From Balneola sp. (GTDB taxonomy: Bacteria; Bacteroidota; Rhodothermia; Balneolales; Balneolaceae), in the NCBI GenBank assembly GCA_002696035.1, contig NZQV01000025.1, forward strand, positions 62,700 through 125,228: a DNA stretch of 62,529 nt, in the 5' to 3' direction. The notes under the pieces were generated by a model. It had not been told where the DNA came from. It made no database searches and was given only the letters and a program-made list of their open reading frames with translations. Positions 42,368-51,361 of this stretch are shown in pieces. Each line of letters opens with the position of its first letter. The first letter of the stretch is position 1. The position numbers were made by a program, and so were the translations under genes.

Positions 42368-44080
42368 ATGTTTGATCACTATCCAAAATGGTCGCAGGAA
42401 TTTGCGAGAAAGTACCTAAGTCGAACCATCAATCAGTTCATACTGCATGGCAATGTCCATGATCTGGTTTCACTGAAAGAAGAGAACGGCACGAAATTCA
42501 ATCGCTTGAAATCCTTTCTGTCGGAGGAGTTTTTTGGAGCTCGTGATTATGTGATCTTCTATGACAGGGCTTCAGGTATTTATTTTCGGGATAAAGAATC
42601 TCAGAAGGATTTCAACCAGGCCATTGCCGGCAGAGATAGCCTTGTAGGAACCGATTATGCCAATAAAATGCCCAAGGATCCTGTTCGGGTGATGTCGCTG
42701 CTGGAGCAGTATTTCCGTCTTCGTCTCGACCAAAAGGAAAGCGTGGCATTGATCATCGATTATGCAGAAACCATTGTGCCGATGAATGATGCAGCTTCTA
42801 CCGGAAATGAAGATCGAACCTCTCTCGTATATCTTTCCCGCTGGGCACATGACCCCATGTTCCTCGCTTCAGATTTTACCACGGTTCTCATCACCGAAAA
42901 TCTTTCAGACCTGAACAAAACATTGGTTCAGAATCCCTACACCACAGACATTAAGATCAATATTCCCGAAGAAGAAGATCGGCTGGAATTCATTAAATAT
43001 GAGACAGAAAATGATGAATGGAAATCACTGTCTGCTGTAAAGCCGGAGATCATTGCACAGCAAACAGCAGGATTGAATTTTGTGAATATCCGCAGCGTCC
43101 TCTCTCATGCCCGGGAAAATAAAGACAAGATCACTTTTGAAGGGCTTTCCGAGACCAAGAAAGAACTTATTGAAGCAGAAGCTTATGGCTTACTGGAATT
43201 TGTTGAAACCCAGTACACGCTCGATAATGTAGCCGGACATAAGCAAGTGAAAAGACACTTACGGCAAGCTGTGCATGCACTGAAAGCCGGCCGTCAGGAT
43301 GTGATGCCAATGGGCTATCTGGTTTGCGGTCCGGTGGGAACCGGAAAGACTTTTATGGTGACTTGCTTTGCCAGCGAAGTGGGTATCCCGATGGTGAAGT
43401 TGAAGAATTTTCGAAGTCAGTGGCAGGGGGTCACAGAAGGGAATCTTGAAAAGATCCTGACGCTGCTTAAAGCCATGGCTCCTGTGGCTGTAATGATCGA
43501 CGAAGCCGATGCATATTTAGGAGATAGAGATGCAAGTGGCGACAGTGGTGTTTCCAGTCGGGTGTTTTCGCAGATCGCAACGTTTATGAGTGATACAGCC
43601 AATCGCGGTCGAATTCTTTGGTTTTTGATGACAGCCCGGCCGGATCTTATGCCCATAGATCTAAAAAGACAGGGAAGAGCTGAAGAGCATCTCGCTCTAT
43701 TTCCGCCTCACACCAGTGATGAACGGGTTGAACTTTACGAAGCCATGGCCAAGAAAACCGGCTTAAAAATGACGGAAGAGTATATTCCTGAGTCCATCAA
43801 AACTGAAGATAAACGTCTTTCCGGTGCTGATATGGAAGCCGCGCTGACACGTGCCAAATTCCGGGCCGCAGCTGATGGAAAAGTGAAAGTTACACCAGAA
43901 ATACTAGACGCAGCACTCGCAGATTTTCTTCCCCCAACCTATCCGGAAGAAGTAGAACTGCAAACACTGAGTGCGGTCATTGAGTGCACTTCCAAAGAGT
44001 TACTACCCGAACAATACCGTGATATGGACCGGGATGAGATCTTGTCTACAATTGAGGAGCTGAAGTTTAGAGTTGGATAG
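42368..44080 (+). CDS. AAA+ ATPase with a degenerate first module
   Basis: A 570-residue AAA+ protein. The C-terminal module is complete: Walker A GPVGTGKT (321-328), Walker B VAVMIDEAD (about 374-382), sensor-like LMTARPDLMP and an arginine finger region near DLKRQGRAEEHL. The N-terminal module (about 1-260) lacks a P-loop but keeps a Walker-B-like ALIIDYAE near 127-134, so it looks like an inactive ATPase. No membrane segment. Its target is unknown; the pspA unit lies 3.5 kb upstream on the same strand and AAA+ proteins often service PspA/ESCRT-III-type polymers, so a membrane-remodelling role is possible but inferred. Confidence 0.8.
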   Translation: MFDHYPKWSQEFARKYLSRTINQFILHGNVHDLVSLKEENGTKFNRLKSFLSEEFFGARDYVIFYDRASGIYFRDKESQKDFNQAIAGRDSLVGTDYANKMPKDPVRVMSLLEQYFRLRLDQKESVALIIDYAETIVPMNDAASTGNEDRTSLVYLSRWAHDPMFLASDFTTVLITENLSDLNKTLVQNPYTTDIKINIPEEEDRLEFIKYETENDEWKSLSAVKPEIIAQQTAGLNFVNIRSVLSHARENKDKITFEGLSETKKELIEAEAYGLLEFVETQYTLDNVAGHKQVKRHLRQAVHALKAGRQDVMPMGYLVCGPVGTGKTFMVTCFASEVGIPMVKLKNFRSQWQGVTEGNLEKILTLLKAMAPVAVMIDEADAYLGDRDASGDSGVSSRVFSQIATFMSDTANRGRILWFLMTARPDLMPIDLKRQGRAEEHLALFPPHTSDERVELYEAMAKKTGLKMTEEYIPESIKTEDKRLSGADMEAALTRAKFRAAADGKVKVTPEILDAALADFLPPTYPEEVELQTLSAVIECTSKELLPEQYRDMDRDEILSTIEELKFRVG

Positions 44081-44211
44081 ATATAGATTTATATAAGGAA
44101 TTCCAGCCCTTGCACATACATCTTTATGGTTCTGACAAACCTCGCTCTTTTTGTTGTTTGATCGAACACCGGGTAGAATCACCTTCTGTGATTGATGTCA
44201 CTATTCTCTAT

Positions 44212-44290
44212 ATATCGGTAAATAAGCCGATATTTAGTTTTATAGGCTTTATACCCGATATTTGTATATATCGGTTTAATGATCTATAAT
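44212..44290 (+). promoter_or_regulatory. ATATCGG operator array and promoter of the satD-like gene
   Basis: Two inverted pairs of a 7-base half site: ATATCGG (44212-44218)/CCGATAT (44227-44233) with an 8-base spacer, and CCGATAT (44255-44261)/ATATCGG (44268-44274) with a 6-base spacer. A sigma70-like promoter, TTGTAT (44262-44267) and TATAAT (44285-44290) with 17 bp between, overlaps the second pair, so a bound regulator would block it. Transcription would start at about the ATG (44296), giving a leaderless mRNA. Confidence 0.7.
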
Positions 44291-44295
44291 AAAGT

Positions 44296-44913
44296 ATGAC
44301 AAGTGTACTTACCGGAGATATCATTAATTCCCGAAATGCGGAAACCGACAAGTGGCTGAAGCTGTTAAAGCAAGCCCTTGATGAAATAGGTTCGTCCCCA
44401 AAAAGCTGGGAAATTTATCGTGGAGATAGTTTTCAGGCTGAGGTGGCAAACCCAGTGGAAGCACTGCGACATGCTATTGATATCAAAGCATCGGTGAAGC
44501 AAATGAAGGGCGTGGATGTACGTTTGTGCATTGGTATTGGCACCAAAGCATTTGATGCACCAAGCATTAGTGAGTCCAACGGCGATGCCTTTATTCGGTC
44601 TGGTGAGGGCTATGAGCAGTTATCATCCCAAAAACAAAACCTGCTTATAAAAAGTCCAAATACGGCATTTGACGAAGAAATGAATTTGTATATACGGCTG
44701 CTCCTTATTGTAATGGACAACTGGACACAAAAATCAGCAGAATATGTTAAGTTAAGTTTCACAGGAAATTTAAAGCAAGAGGAAATTGCTAAACGTCTGG
44801 GTATTTCACAGTCTTCGGTAAGTGAGAGGCATAAGCGAGCATATCTGGATGAAGTTCGTTCGGTTGAAAAGCGATACAGAGAACGCATTGAAAAAGGGGG
44901 ATTGACTGTATGA
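44296..44913 (+). CDS. SatD-family protein with a C-terminal HTH
   Basis: A 205-residue protein. The first 120 residues match the SatD family (MTSVLTGDIINSRNAETDKW, YRGDSFQAEVANPVEALRHA, GIGTKAFDAPSISESNGDAF), and the last 50 form a helix-turn-helix (KQEEIAKRLGISQSSVSERH), which is presumably the DNA-binding part. Its own promoter lies inside an ATATCGG operator pair, so autoregulation is likely. It overlaps the DUF3307 gene by 4 bases. SatD was named in Streptococcus mutans acid tolerance; the biochemical role is not known. Confidence 0.8.
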   Translation: MTSVLTGDIINSRNAETDKWLKLLKQALDEIGSSPKSWEIYRGDSFQAEVANPVEALRHAIDIKASVKQMKGVDVRLCIGIGTKAFDAPSISESNGDAFIRSGEGYEQLSSQKQNLLIKSPNTAFDEEMNLYIRLLLIVMDNWTQKSAEYVKLSFTGNLKQEEIAKRLGISQSSVSERHKRAYLDEVRSVEKRYRERIEKGGLTV

Positions 44914-45671
44914 TCATACTGATCAAACTCTTGCTGGCACATCTTATTGGAGATTTTGGGCTTCAGTTCAAATCCTGGGTGGCTCATAAACAAAAGCACA
45001 AGATTCGCTCGGGGTATCTATACCTGCACGTGGGCATTCATGCAGTTGTAACCACATTATTGTTGTTGCCGGAAATTATGGCTGAGCCTTTATATCTCTG
45101 GATCCCGGTAATAATCCTGCTCACCCACTTTGCCATTGATGCCACTAAGTTAACGATGGGAGGTAAAACCAATCCCTCAAATTTTGACACAAATATGTTG
45201 CGGCAGCAGATCTTGTTTTTTGCAGATCAGTTGCTGCATCTGTTGGTAATTTTTGGGATCTGGATCTGGGTTGATGAAAACGCATTATCCTATATTTCGG
45301 ACCTATTCAGTCAACAAAATTTATGGCTTCTTCTTTGCCTGTTTGTACTTACGCAACCGGCTGCTATCATCATCAAAGTTTTGATAGCCGGCTGGCTTCC
45401 TGAAAATAATAGTAAGGAAAAGAAAACCTTAGCCAATGCCGGAAGAATAATTGGTATCCTGGAAAGACTATTTGTTTTCGGTTTTGTGGTAACTGGAAAT
45501 TGGTCTGGAATTGGATTTTTACTGGCAGCAAAGTCTGTATTTCGTTTCGGAGACTTAAAAGAAAAAGAGGGAATCAAACTAACAGAATATATTTTGATCG
45601 GTACGCTGTTAAGTCTTGGTTTCGCGATGTTGGTTAGTTTGCTCTATTTAAAACTACGGGTTCTCGTGTAA
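44910..45671 (+). CDS. DUF3307 membrane protein
   Basis: A 253-residue membrane protein of the DUF3307 family. Its opening, LLLAHLIGDFGLQFKSWVAHK, is the family signature, followed by LHVGIHAVVTTLLLLPEIM, LTHFAIDATKLTMGGK and about seven hydrophobic segments in all. Translationally coupled to the SatD-like protein, a pairing recurring in Bacteroidota and elsewhere. Function unknown; the conserved His/Asp residues within membrane segments suggest metal or small-molecule binding. Convergent with the phosphofructokinase gene 8 bases later. Confidence 0.85.
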   Translation: MIILIKLLLAHLIGDFGLQFKSWVAHKQKHKIRSGYLYLHVGIHAVVTTLLLLPEIMAEPLYLWIPVIILLTHFAIDATKLTMGGKTNPSNFDTNMLRQQILFFADQLLHLLVIFGIWIWVDENALSYISDLFSQQNLWLLLCLFVLTQPAAIIIKVLIAGWLPENNSKEKKTLANAGRIIGILERLFVFGFVVTGNWSGIGFLLAAKSVFRFGDLKEKEGIKLTEYILIGTLLSLGFAMLVSLLYLKLRVLV

Positions 45672-45679
45672 CCTGGTAC

Positions 45680-46774
45680 TCAATCCCCAAAACTAATTCC
45701 AACGCCTTTTGCGGTTTGTACCATAAATCCTTCCGGATCCACCAGATTTTGTCCGTCTGTGGCTGTTTCAAGTGAAACAGAAGTGATCTCATGATCCAGA
45801 AAAGAAACCATGCGTCCATACTCTTTGTTGATAGCCATTTCCATTGCTTTCACCCCAAACTGAGTTGCAAGTACGCGGTCGTAGGCAATGGGAGTTCCGC
45901 CCCGTTGTAAATGCCCAAGTACCATTTCCCGGATGTCATGCTTAAAACCAGCTGCCTTAAGCTGATCGGAAAGCTGGTAAGCCACACCGCCAAGCCGAGG
46001 ATTTTTGTATCCAACTTCGTCGCTTTCCCGGGCAACTACCGTTCCATCCTTGGGCTTTGCGCCCTCGGCGATTACAATAATGGCAAATCCACGTCCACCC
46101 ACATATCGTTCATTCAACCGCTCCATCACTTCGTTGATATCATATGGGATCTCGGGAATGAGACAAACTTCAGCCCCTCCGCCAATTGCTGAATGCAGGG
46201 CGATCCATCCGGCGCCACGTCCCATTACTTCCAGGATCATCAGCCGGTGGTGACTCTCAGCCGTGGTTACTAGTTTATCCACAGCATCGGTGGCAATGTC
46301 TACAGCGGTTTGGAAACCAAAGGTGTAATCGGTACAGGCAAGATCGTTATCTATGGTTTTGGGGACACCGATCATATTGAGGCCCTTTTTATACAGCTCG
46401 TAGCTGATCTTTTGCGAACCGTCTCCGCCAATACTTATAACTGCATCGTATCCTTCACGCGCCAGATATTCGATCATCTCATCGGAGCGGTCTTCGGTCG
46501 TCCAGGTGCCATCCTCTTGTTGTACCGGCCAGTCGAAAGGTCCACCTTTATTTGTAGTTTGAAGGATAGTTCCACCTTTATGATGGATCCCGGCTACTTT
46601 TTCATCATCCAGCCGAATGATCTCTTTTGGGGAGCGCAACACGCCGTTAAAGGCTTCCATGCTGCCATAGACTTCCCATTTGGCCGTTTGATTGGCTCGC
46701 TTTACAATAGCTCGGATTACGGCATTTAGTCCGGGGCAATCCCCGCCGCCGGTAGTTATAAGAACTTTGGGCAT
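45680..46774 (-). CDS. pfkA: 6-phosphofructokinase
   Basis: A 364-residue phosphofructokinase (fructose 6-phosphate to fructose 1,6-bisphosphate). The N-terminal TTGGGDCPGLNAVIRAIVK binds ATP; catalytic PKTIDNDLACTDYTFGF follows, then MEVMGRGAGW (seen as ILEVMGRGAGWIALHSAIGG) and HLQRGGTPIAYDR. The phosphate donor pocket reads GGDG (as in ATP enzymes) but PKTIDND has lysine where bacterial ATP enzymes have glycine, a combination seen in group III PFKs. ATP use is favoured by GGDG; a PPi preference usually goes with GGDD. Starts MPKVLITTGGGD. Confidence 0.9.
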   Translation of the reverse strand: MPKVLITTGGGDCPGLNAVIRAIVKRANQTAKWEVYGSMEAFNGVLRSPKEIIRLDDEKVAGIHHKGGTILQTTNKGGPFDWPVQQEDGTWTTEDRSDEMIEYLAREGYDAVISIGGDGSQKISYELYKKGLNMIGVPKTIDNDLACTDYTFGFQTAVDIATDAVDKLVTTAESHHRLMILEVMGRGAGWIALHSAIGGGAEVCLIPEIPYDINEVMERLNERYVGGRGFAIIVIAEGAKPKDGTVVARESDEVGYKNPRLGGVAYQLSDQLKAAGFKHDIREMVLGHLQRGGTPIAYDRVLATQFGVKAMEMAINKEYGRMVSFLDHEITSVSLETATDGQNLVDPEGFMVQTAKGVGISFGD

Positions 46775-46944
46775 ATTATTTTTGATCTTGATTAACAGGT
46801 GCTCAAAAGTATTACATATCCTGCACTTTGATAAATTTTTCTTCAGAGGATAATAGAGATTTTAAATTTCGGGAATAGCGGGAAAAGAAACGATTTACTC
46901 AGCAGTATTTTTGAGTAGTTGAATCATAACAAAACAGAACAAGT

Positions 46945-47592
46945 ATGAACGTATTGATCATAGGAGCAAACGGACAAATTGGAACCCGACTTTCTAAGCA
47001 GCTAAAGAAAAGTGATCACAAGCCGATCGCAATGGTACGGAAAGAAGAGCAGGTAGATAAATTCCGAGAAAAAGACATTGAAACGGTGTTGGGAGATCTG
47101 GAAGAAGATTTCAGTCATGCTTTTGAAAATGTAGATGCAGTGGTATTTACAGCCGGATCAGGAGGAGATACTCCAAAATCTCAGACCAAAGTAATAGATG
47201 AGCAGGGTGCAAAGAAAGCTATAGATAAGGCAAAAAATGCCGGAGTGAACCGATTCATTATGGTGAGTGCATTGAAAGCAAACAGAGATCAGGATTTATG
47301 GTCAGAGCCTATGCAGCATTACTACGAAGCTAAATCAAATGCGGATGAATATCTGAGAGCTTCAGGTCTGGATTATACCATATTGATGCCAGGAAGACTC
47401 ACCAACGAAGAAGGCACCGGCAAGGTAGAATTAAGCGGGCATATTGAAAAGCTGGAAGGCCGGGATATCACCAGAGATGATGTAGCTTCTGTGATCGTTC
47501 AGCTATTAGAGGCAGAAAATACGGTAGCAAAAAGCCTCGATCTGCTTCAGGGAGAAACCCCAATAGATGAGGCAGTATCCCAAATATCATAA
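46945..47592 (+). CDS. NAD(P)-binding epimerase-like (NmrA/SDR) protein
   Basis: A 215-residue Rossmann-fold protein beginning MNVLIIGANGQIGTRLSKQL (dinucleotide loop GANGQIG), with VDAVVFTAGSGGDTPKSQTK, FIMVSALKANRDQD and the C-terminal YTILMPGRLTNEEGTGKVEL. It belongs to the atypical SDR-a5/YwnB-like group, in which the catalytic tyrosine triad is missing. Such proteins bind NAD(P) and act as sensors or poorly known reductases. The promoter side is shared with nothing; converges with azurin at a strong terminator. Confidence 0.82.
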   Translation: MNVLIIGANGQIGTRLSKQLKKSDHKPIAMVRKEEQVDKFREKDIETVLGDLEEDFSHAFENVDAVVFTAGSGGDTPKSQTKVIDEQGAKKAIDKAKNAGVNRFIMVSALKANRDQDLWSEPMQHYYEAKSNADEYLRASGLDYTILMPGRLTNEEGTGKVELSGHIEKLEGRDITRDDVASVIVQLLEAENTVAKSLDLLQGETPIDEAVSQIS

Positions 47593-47601
47593 ACATAAAA
47601 A

Positions 47602-47631
47602 AACCCCGGAGTAGGTCAGTAATCCGGGGTT
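47602..47631 (-). terminator. Intrinsic terminator between the SDR and azurin genes
   Basis: AACCCCGGA (47602-47610) and TCCGGGGTT (47623-47631) form a perfect 9-bp stem with a 12-base loop. On the minus strand the stem is followed by eight T residues, so it ends azurin transcription; on the plus strand the stem is followed by only TCTC, so it works mainly in the azurin direction. Confidence 0.88.
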
Positions 47632-47673
47632 CTCGGGTACAATATGTTAGTTTAGATGTGCTATAACTAACTA

Positions 47674-48114
47674 CTATTCAACAATAAATTTTCCTTTCAT
47701 CATGGCGTAGTGGCCTGGGAAACTGCAAATGAAGTCATACGTTCCGGCTTCAGGTGCTGTAAACTCGATCGTTGTTTCCTGTCCGCCACCAATGAGTTTA
47801 GTAGCTGCCAGAACTTGATCTGAATCTTTTGGCAGGTAATCATTGTCAGCGAATTTTGAAGCAGCAGCACCAAATTTGTTGATGTCTGTGCCTTGCGCAA
47901 GCAGAACCCAGTTGTGGCCCATTGCAGCTTTAGGAAGCTTTCCGGTATGTACGAGTGTAAGTACTACCGTTTGACCGGCTTCCACTTTAATTTCGTCCAT
48001 GTTGAACTGCATTTTGTCGTTACTTTCAATGGTGATCTCAACTTTGTCCTGTGCCATTACAGAACTTGAAAATGCAAGTGTTAAAATTGTGATAATGGAT
48101 AATAGGTATCTCAT
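47674..48114 (-). CDS. Azurin (periplasmic blue copper protein)
   Basis: A 146-residue exported electron carrier. Signal peptide 1-21 (YLLSIITILTLAFSSSVMAQ). Copper ligands are visible as histidine in MGHNWVLL, then CSFPGHYAMMKG near the C-terminus with Cys, His and Met. It shuttles electrons between c-type cytochrome and periplasmic reductases or oxidases. It stands alone on its strand; the upstream 220 bases are shared with the divergent oxidoreductase gene. Confidence 0.92.
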   Translation of the reverse strand: MRYLLSIITILTLAFSSSVMAQDKVEITIESNDKMQFNMDEIKVEAGQTVVLTLVHTGKLPKAAMGHNWVLLAQGTDINKFGAAASKFADNDYLPKDSDQVLAATKLIGGGQETTIEFTAPEAGTYDFICSFPGHYAMMKGKFIVE

Positions 48115-48338
48115 AGTTTTTTGGGTTTGGTTAAAGCGAGCCGACCTCTTAATTTCGGATACGCTTGTCTTAAATGTTTCAGTTTAAATATCACGGTTCA
48201 ATGTGAAGGTTATGTGAAGGATGTCATAAAACAATTCAACGGTTATGATGATTCAATAAAAGATTGTCAGAAGGGCTTTGTTTCTGTTATTTTAAATGCT
48301 GTAATCAGAATAAAAAATTCATTCAGTTTAGATTAGAT

Positions 48339-49301
48339 ATGTCAAAGAAAGTACGATGGGGAGTGTTAAGTACAGCCAGTATTGGAACCGATCTCGTAAT
48401 TCCAGCCATGCAGAAAGGAGCATATACCAAGGTCGTTGGAATTTCCTCGAGAAGTAAGGAGAAGGCTGAAAAGGCAGCTAATGAACTTGGCATCTCGGCT
48501 TCATATGGTTCTTATGAAGAACTTCTGGCCGATGAAGAAATTGATGCCATCTACAATCCACTTCCCAATCACCTGCACGTTCCGATGACGATAAAAGCGT
48601 TAGAAGCAGGAAAACACGTGTTGTGTGAAAAGCCTGTGGCCATGAATGCAGAAGAGGCGGAAGAACTGGTAGAAACCTCAAGAAAGTATCCCAATTTAAA
48701 AGTGATGGAGGCCTTTATGTATCGGTTTCATCCACAGTGGGAATTGGTGAAAAAATGGATCGAAGAAGGGGAGATCGGCGAAGTTAATACCGTTCAGTCG
48801 GTGTTCACCTATTTCAACGATGACCCGGATGACATTCGTAATAAAGAAGGAATTGGAGGGGGCGGACTTATGGATATTGGCTGCTATTGTATTTCTGCTT
48901 CGCGGTATATTTTTGGGGATGAACCGATTGAGGTATTAGGTGAGGTTGAGCTTGATCCCGAGTTTGGGGTAGACAGGCTGGCCTCGGGAATTCTGAAATT
49001 ACCAAACGGCACAGCTTCTTTTATCTGTGGAACGCAAACAAGTCCAGAGCAGCATCTGCAGGTTTTTGGAACAAAAGGTATCATTGAAATGGATATCCCT
49101 TTCAACCCACTTGAGAATGTGGCTACGGTTCGGCTCAAGAAAGAGGGAAAAGTGGAGAAAGAAAAAGAGACTCAAGCCAATCACTACACGCTGCAGGGCG
49201 ATGCTTTTTCGAAGGCTATTCTGGAAGACACGCCCGTCCCAACTCCACTTGAAGATGCCGTAGGTAATATGCGCATCATCGAGGCACTTTTGGAAAAATA
49301 G
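48339..49301 (+). CDS. Gfo/Idh/MocA-type oxidoreductase
   Basis: A 320-residue NAD(P)-dependent dehydrogenase. Residues 1-120 are a Rossmann domain: RWGVLSTASIGTDLVIPAMQ and EKPVAMNAEEAEELVE (the catalytic lysine region). The C-terminal Gfo/Idh domain contains YRFHPQWELVKKWIEEGEIGE, GGGGLMDIGCYCISASRYIF (substrate-binding Asp/His-type residues) and a beta-sheet with GTKGIIEMDIPFNP. ATG at 48339 is chosen over an upstream start because MSKKVRWGVLST begins the domain. The substrate is likely a sugar or polyol, unknown. Confidence 0.88.
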   Translation: MSKKVRWGVLSTASIGTDLVIPAMQKGAYTKVVGISSRSKEKAEKAANELGISASYGSYEELLADEEIDAIYNPLPNHLHVPMTIKALEAGKHVLCEKPVAMNAEEAEELVETSRKYPNLKVMEAFMYRFHPQWELVKKWIEEGEIGEVNTVQSVFTYFNDDPDDIRNKEGIGGGGLMDIGCYCISASRYIFGDEPIEVLGEVELDPEFGVDRLASGILKLPNGTASFICGTQTSPEQHLQVFGTKGIIEMDIPFNPLENVATVRLKKEGKVEKEKETQANHYTLQGDAFSKAILEDTPVPTPLEDAVGNMRIIEALLEK

Positions 49302-49395
49302 AGAACCTTTTTTCATTTGTTCGGGAATAAGTAGTAGCTGCATGTAGTAGTTCAAGTCATTGATTTTCATGCATTAATTTCGATTTATTTTTGCT

Positions 49396-49433
49396 AACCA
49401 ATTAATTCAACCAAATGGTTGAAACGTATGGTT
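49396..49433 (+). promoter_or_regulatory. Nested palindromic TetR operator
   Basis: Perfect 8-base arms TTCAACCA (49406-49413) and TGGTTGAA (49416-49423) around AA, with AACCA (49396-49400) and TGGTT (49429-49433) placed symmetrically outside about the same centre. The site ends 40 bases before the TetR gene ATG, the position of a self-binding operator. Confidence 0.8.
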
Positions 49434-49472
49434 GTCTTTGCTAAACTGTGATGAATCAAAAAAACACAGTCC

Positions 49473-50081
49473 ATGGCACTAGAAAAAGAAACAGAAGAGA
49501 AGATCTTTAAAGCAGCTCAGTCAATATTCCAAAAAAGGGGATTTGAAGGAGCCCGCATGCAGGAGATCGCCGATGAAGCTGAGATCAACAAGTCGATGTT
49601 GCATTACTATTTCAGGAGCAAAGACAAGTTATTTCAGGAGGTATTTCAGGCCGGCATTAAAAAAGTGATGCCCCAGCTATTCGGGATCCTTAAATCGGAG
49701 ATGGGGTTATCGGAAAAAGTGAATGAGATCGTGAATTTTTATCACGATATGTTTAGGGAAAATCAGCATCTGCCAACATTCGTGGTTTACGAGATGAACC
49801 AGCATCCCGAACGATTCAAGGAATTTTTAGGGGTGATGAACATTGAGCTGCCCGATGTATTCCGGGAGCAGGTCAACACGGAAGTCAGCGAAGGGAGAAT
49901 GAAGCCAATCTCAGCGGAGCAGTTCCTGTTGAATATTGTAAGTATGTGCATGATGCCCATGTTGGCCAAGACCATGGTGAAAACGATATTTGCTTTGGAT
50001 GAAGTCGCTTATGCCAATTTTTTGGAAGAACGAAGAGCACTCATTCCGGAGATCATTCTAAACGGGGTGAAGCCATCATGA
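49473..50081 (+). CDS. TetR/AcrR-family repressor of the efflux operon
   Basis: A 202-residue regulator. The N-terminal TetR HTH is seen: IFKAAQSIFQKRGFEGARMQ, EIADEAEINKSMLHYYFRSK, DKLFQEVFQ. The C-terminal ligand domain is helical. It is the first gene of a seven-gene efflux cluster and overlaps the TolC-like gene by 4 bases. It most likely binds the palindrome at 49396-49433 and represses the whole operon. Arrangement is like the CecR-YbhGFSR system of Escherichia coli. Confidence 0.88.
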   Translation: MALEKETEEKIFKAAQSIFQKRGFEGARMQEIADEAEINKSMLHYYFRSKDKLFQEVFQAGIKKVMPQLFGILKSEMGLSEKVNEIVNFYHDMFRENQHLPTFVVYEMNQHPERFKEFLGVMNIELPDVFREQVNTEVSEGRMKPISAEQFLLNIVSMCMMPMLAKTMVKTIFALDEVAYANFLEERRALIPEIILNGVKPS

Positions 50082-51361
50082 AAACCAAGATTCTGATAAC
50101 GATCGGTTTATTTCTTCCTGCGCTGGTTTTTGGCCGGCAGGGTGACTCCACATTGTCTTTGCAAGAAGTATATGATGAGGTTCAGTCAAATTATCCGGTT
50201 GCAGAAAAACAGGATCTTCAGCAAAAGATCACAGCATTAAAAGATCAAATTGCCCGGTCTGGGATCTTTCCGGAAATAAGCCTGCATGCAGATGCGACCT
50301 ATCAGTCGGAAGTGACAACGCTCCCGTTTTCGAATCCGGGAATCACTACGCCAGAACTCAGCAAAGATCATTATTCTATTTCAATGGAGGTTTCACAGCC
50401 GATCTATGATGGCGGACTTACAAATTCTCGCCGAAAACTTACATCTGGTGAAAGTGAAGTCGAAGATAGTCGGGTTGAAGTCACGATGTGGGAAATCAGA
50501 AGTCAGGCTCAGCAGGTATATTTCGGTATTCTGAATTTGCAAAAAAGACAGGCAACAGTATCCGTTTTGATGCAAGACCTGGAGGAGCAACTGGAATCGG
50601 TTCAAACCAAAGTAAAAAATGGGGTAATGCTTCCGGGATCGGCCATGGTGTTGAAAGCCGAGCTGCTGAAGGTCAGGCAGTCTCATCTTCAGTTTCAATA
50701 TGAGATCAAAGCGGCATATGAGGTGCTGGGTGAATTGATGGGACGACAAATAAAGGCTCAACCCAATTTAAGCTTGCCGAAAATAGATCTGAATAAGATC
50801 GAAGAATTGGAAATAACTCGTCCTGAGCTGAAGCTATTTGAAGCACGATCCCAAGTATTTGACCTGAAACAGGATCTGACGCTAACCGATCGAAACCCAA
50901 AGGTTTCAGCCTTTGCAAAAGGAGCGTATGGTCGGCCGGGTTTTAATGTGTTTGATGATGATCTGCATCCATATTGGATGGTGGGAGTTCGGGCAAGTTG
51001 GAGTTTTCGTAATTGGGACAATGCGGGAAAACAAGTGGAAGTAGAGAAACTTCAACAAAAAAAAGTGAGGCTGGATGAACAAGCATTTCTTATCGGTGTA
51101 CGCGCAGAGTTGGCGGAGATCTCTAAAAGAATAGAACAATCTCAGGAGCAAATGATCCTGGACGAACAAATACTGGAGCTAAGAGAACAAGTGGCAGAAG
51201 AAAAGAAGAATCAGCTTGAACAAGGAGTGATAACCGCTACTGAATATATCTCCGAACTAAATCAGGAAGCGCAGGCTCGGCTAAATGTTGAGATAAGGAA
51301 GCTACAGCTCATCCAGTATCAGATCGAATACTTAACTAAAAAGGGAATTTCATGGAACTGA
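50078..51361 (+). CDS. TolC-like outer-membrane efflux protein
   Basis: A 427-residue outer-membrane factor. Signal peptide 1-20 (ILITIGLFLPALVFG). The protein is made of two long alpha-helical hairpin repeats with beta strands, as in the OEP family: SLQEVYDEVQSNYPVAEKQD, ISMEVSQPIYDGGLTNSRRK and VGVRASWSFRNWDNAGKQVE near the end. It would be the outer-membrane duct for the HlyD/ABC complex encoded downstream. Overlaps the next gene by 10 bases. Confidence 0.88.
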   Translation: MKTKILITIGLFLPALVFGRQGDSTLSLQEVYDEVQSNYPVAEKQDLQQKITALKDQIARSGIFPEISLHADATYQSEVTTLPFSNPGITTPELSKDHYSISMEVSQPIYDGGLTNSRRKLTSGESEVEDSRVEVTMWEIRSQAQQVYFGILNLQKRQATVSVLMQDLEEQLESVQTKVKNGVMLPGSAMVLKAELLKVRQSHLQFQYEIKAAYEVLGELMGRQIKAQPNLSLPKIDLNKIEELEITRPELKLFEARSQVFDLKQDLTLTDRNPKVSAFAKGAYGRPGFNVFDDDLHPYWMVGVRASWSFRNWDNAGKQVEVEKLQQKKVRLDEQAFLIGVRAELAEISKRIEQSQEQMILDEQILELREQVAEEKKNQLEQGVITATEYISELNQEAQARLNVEIRKLQLIQYQIEYLTKKGISWN

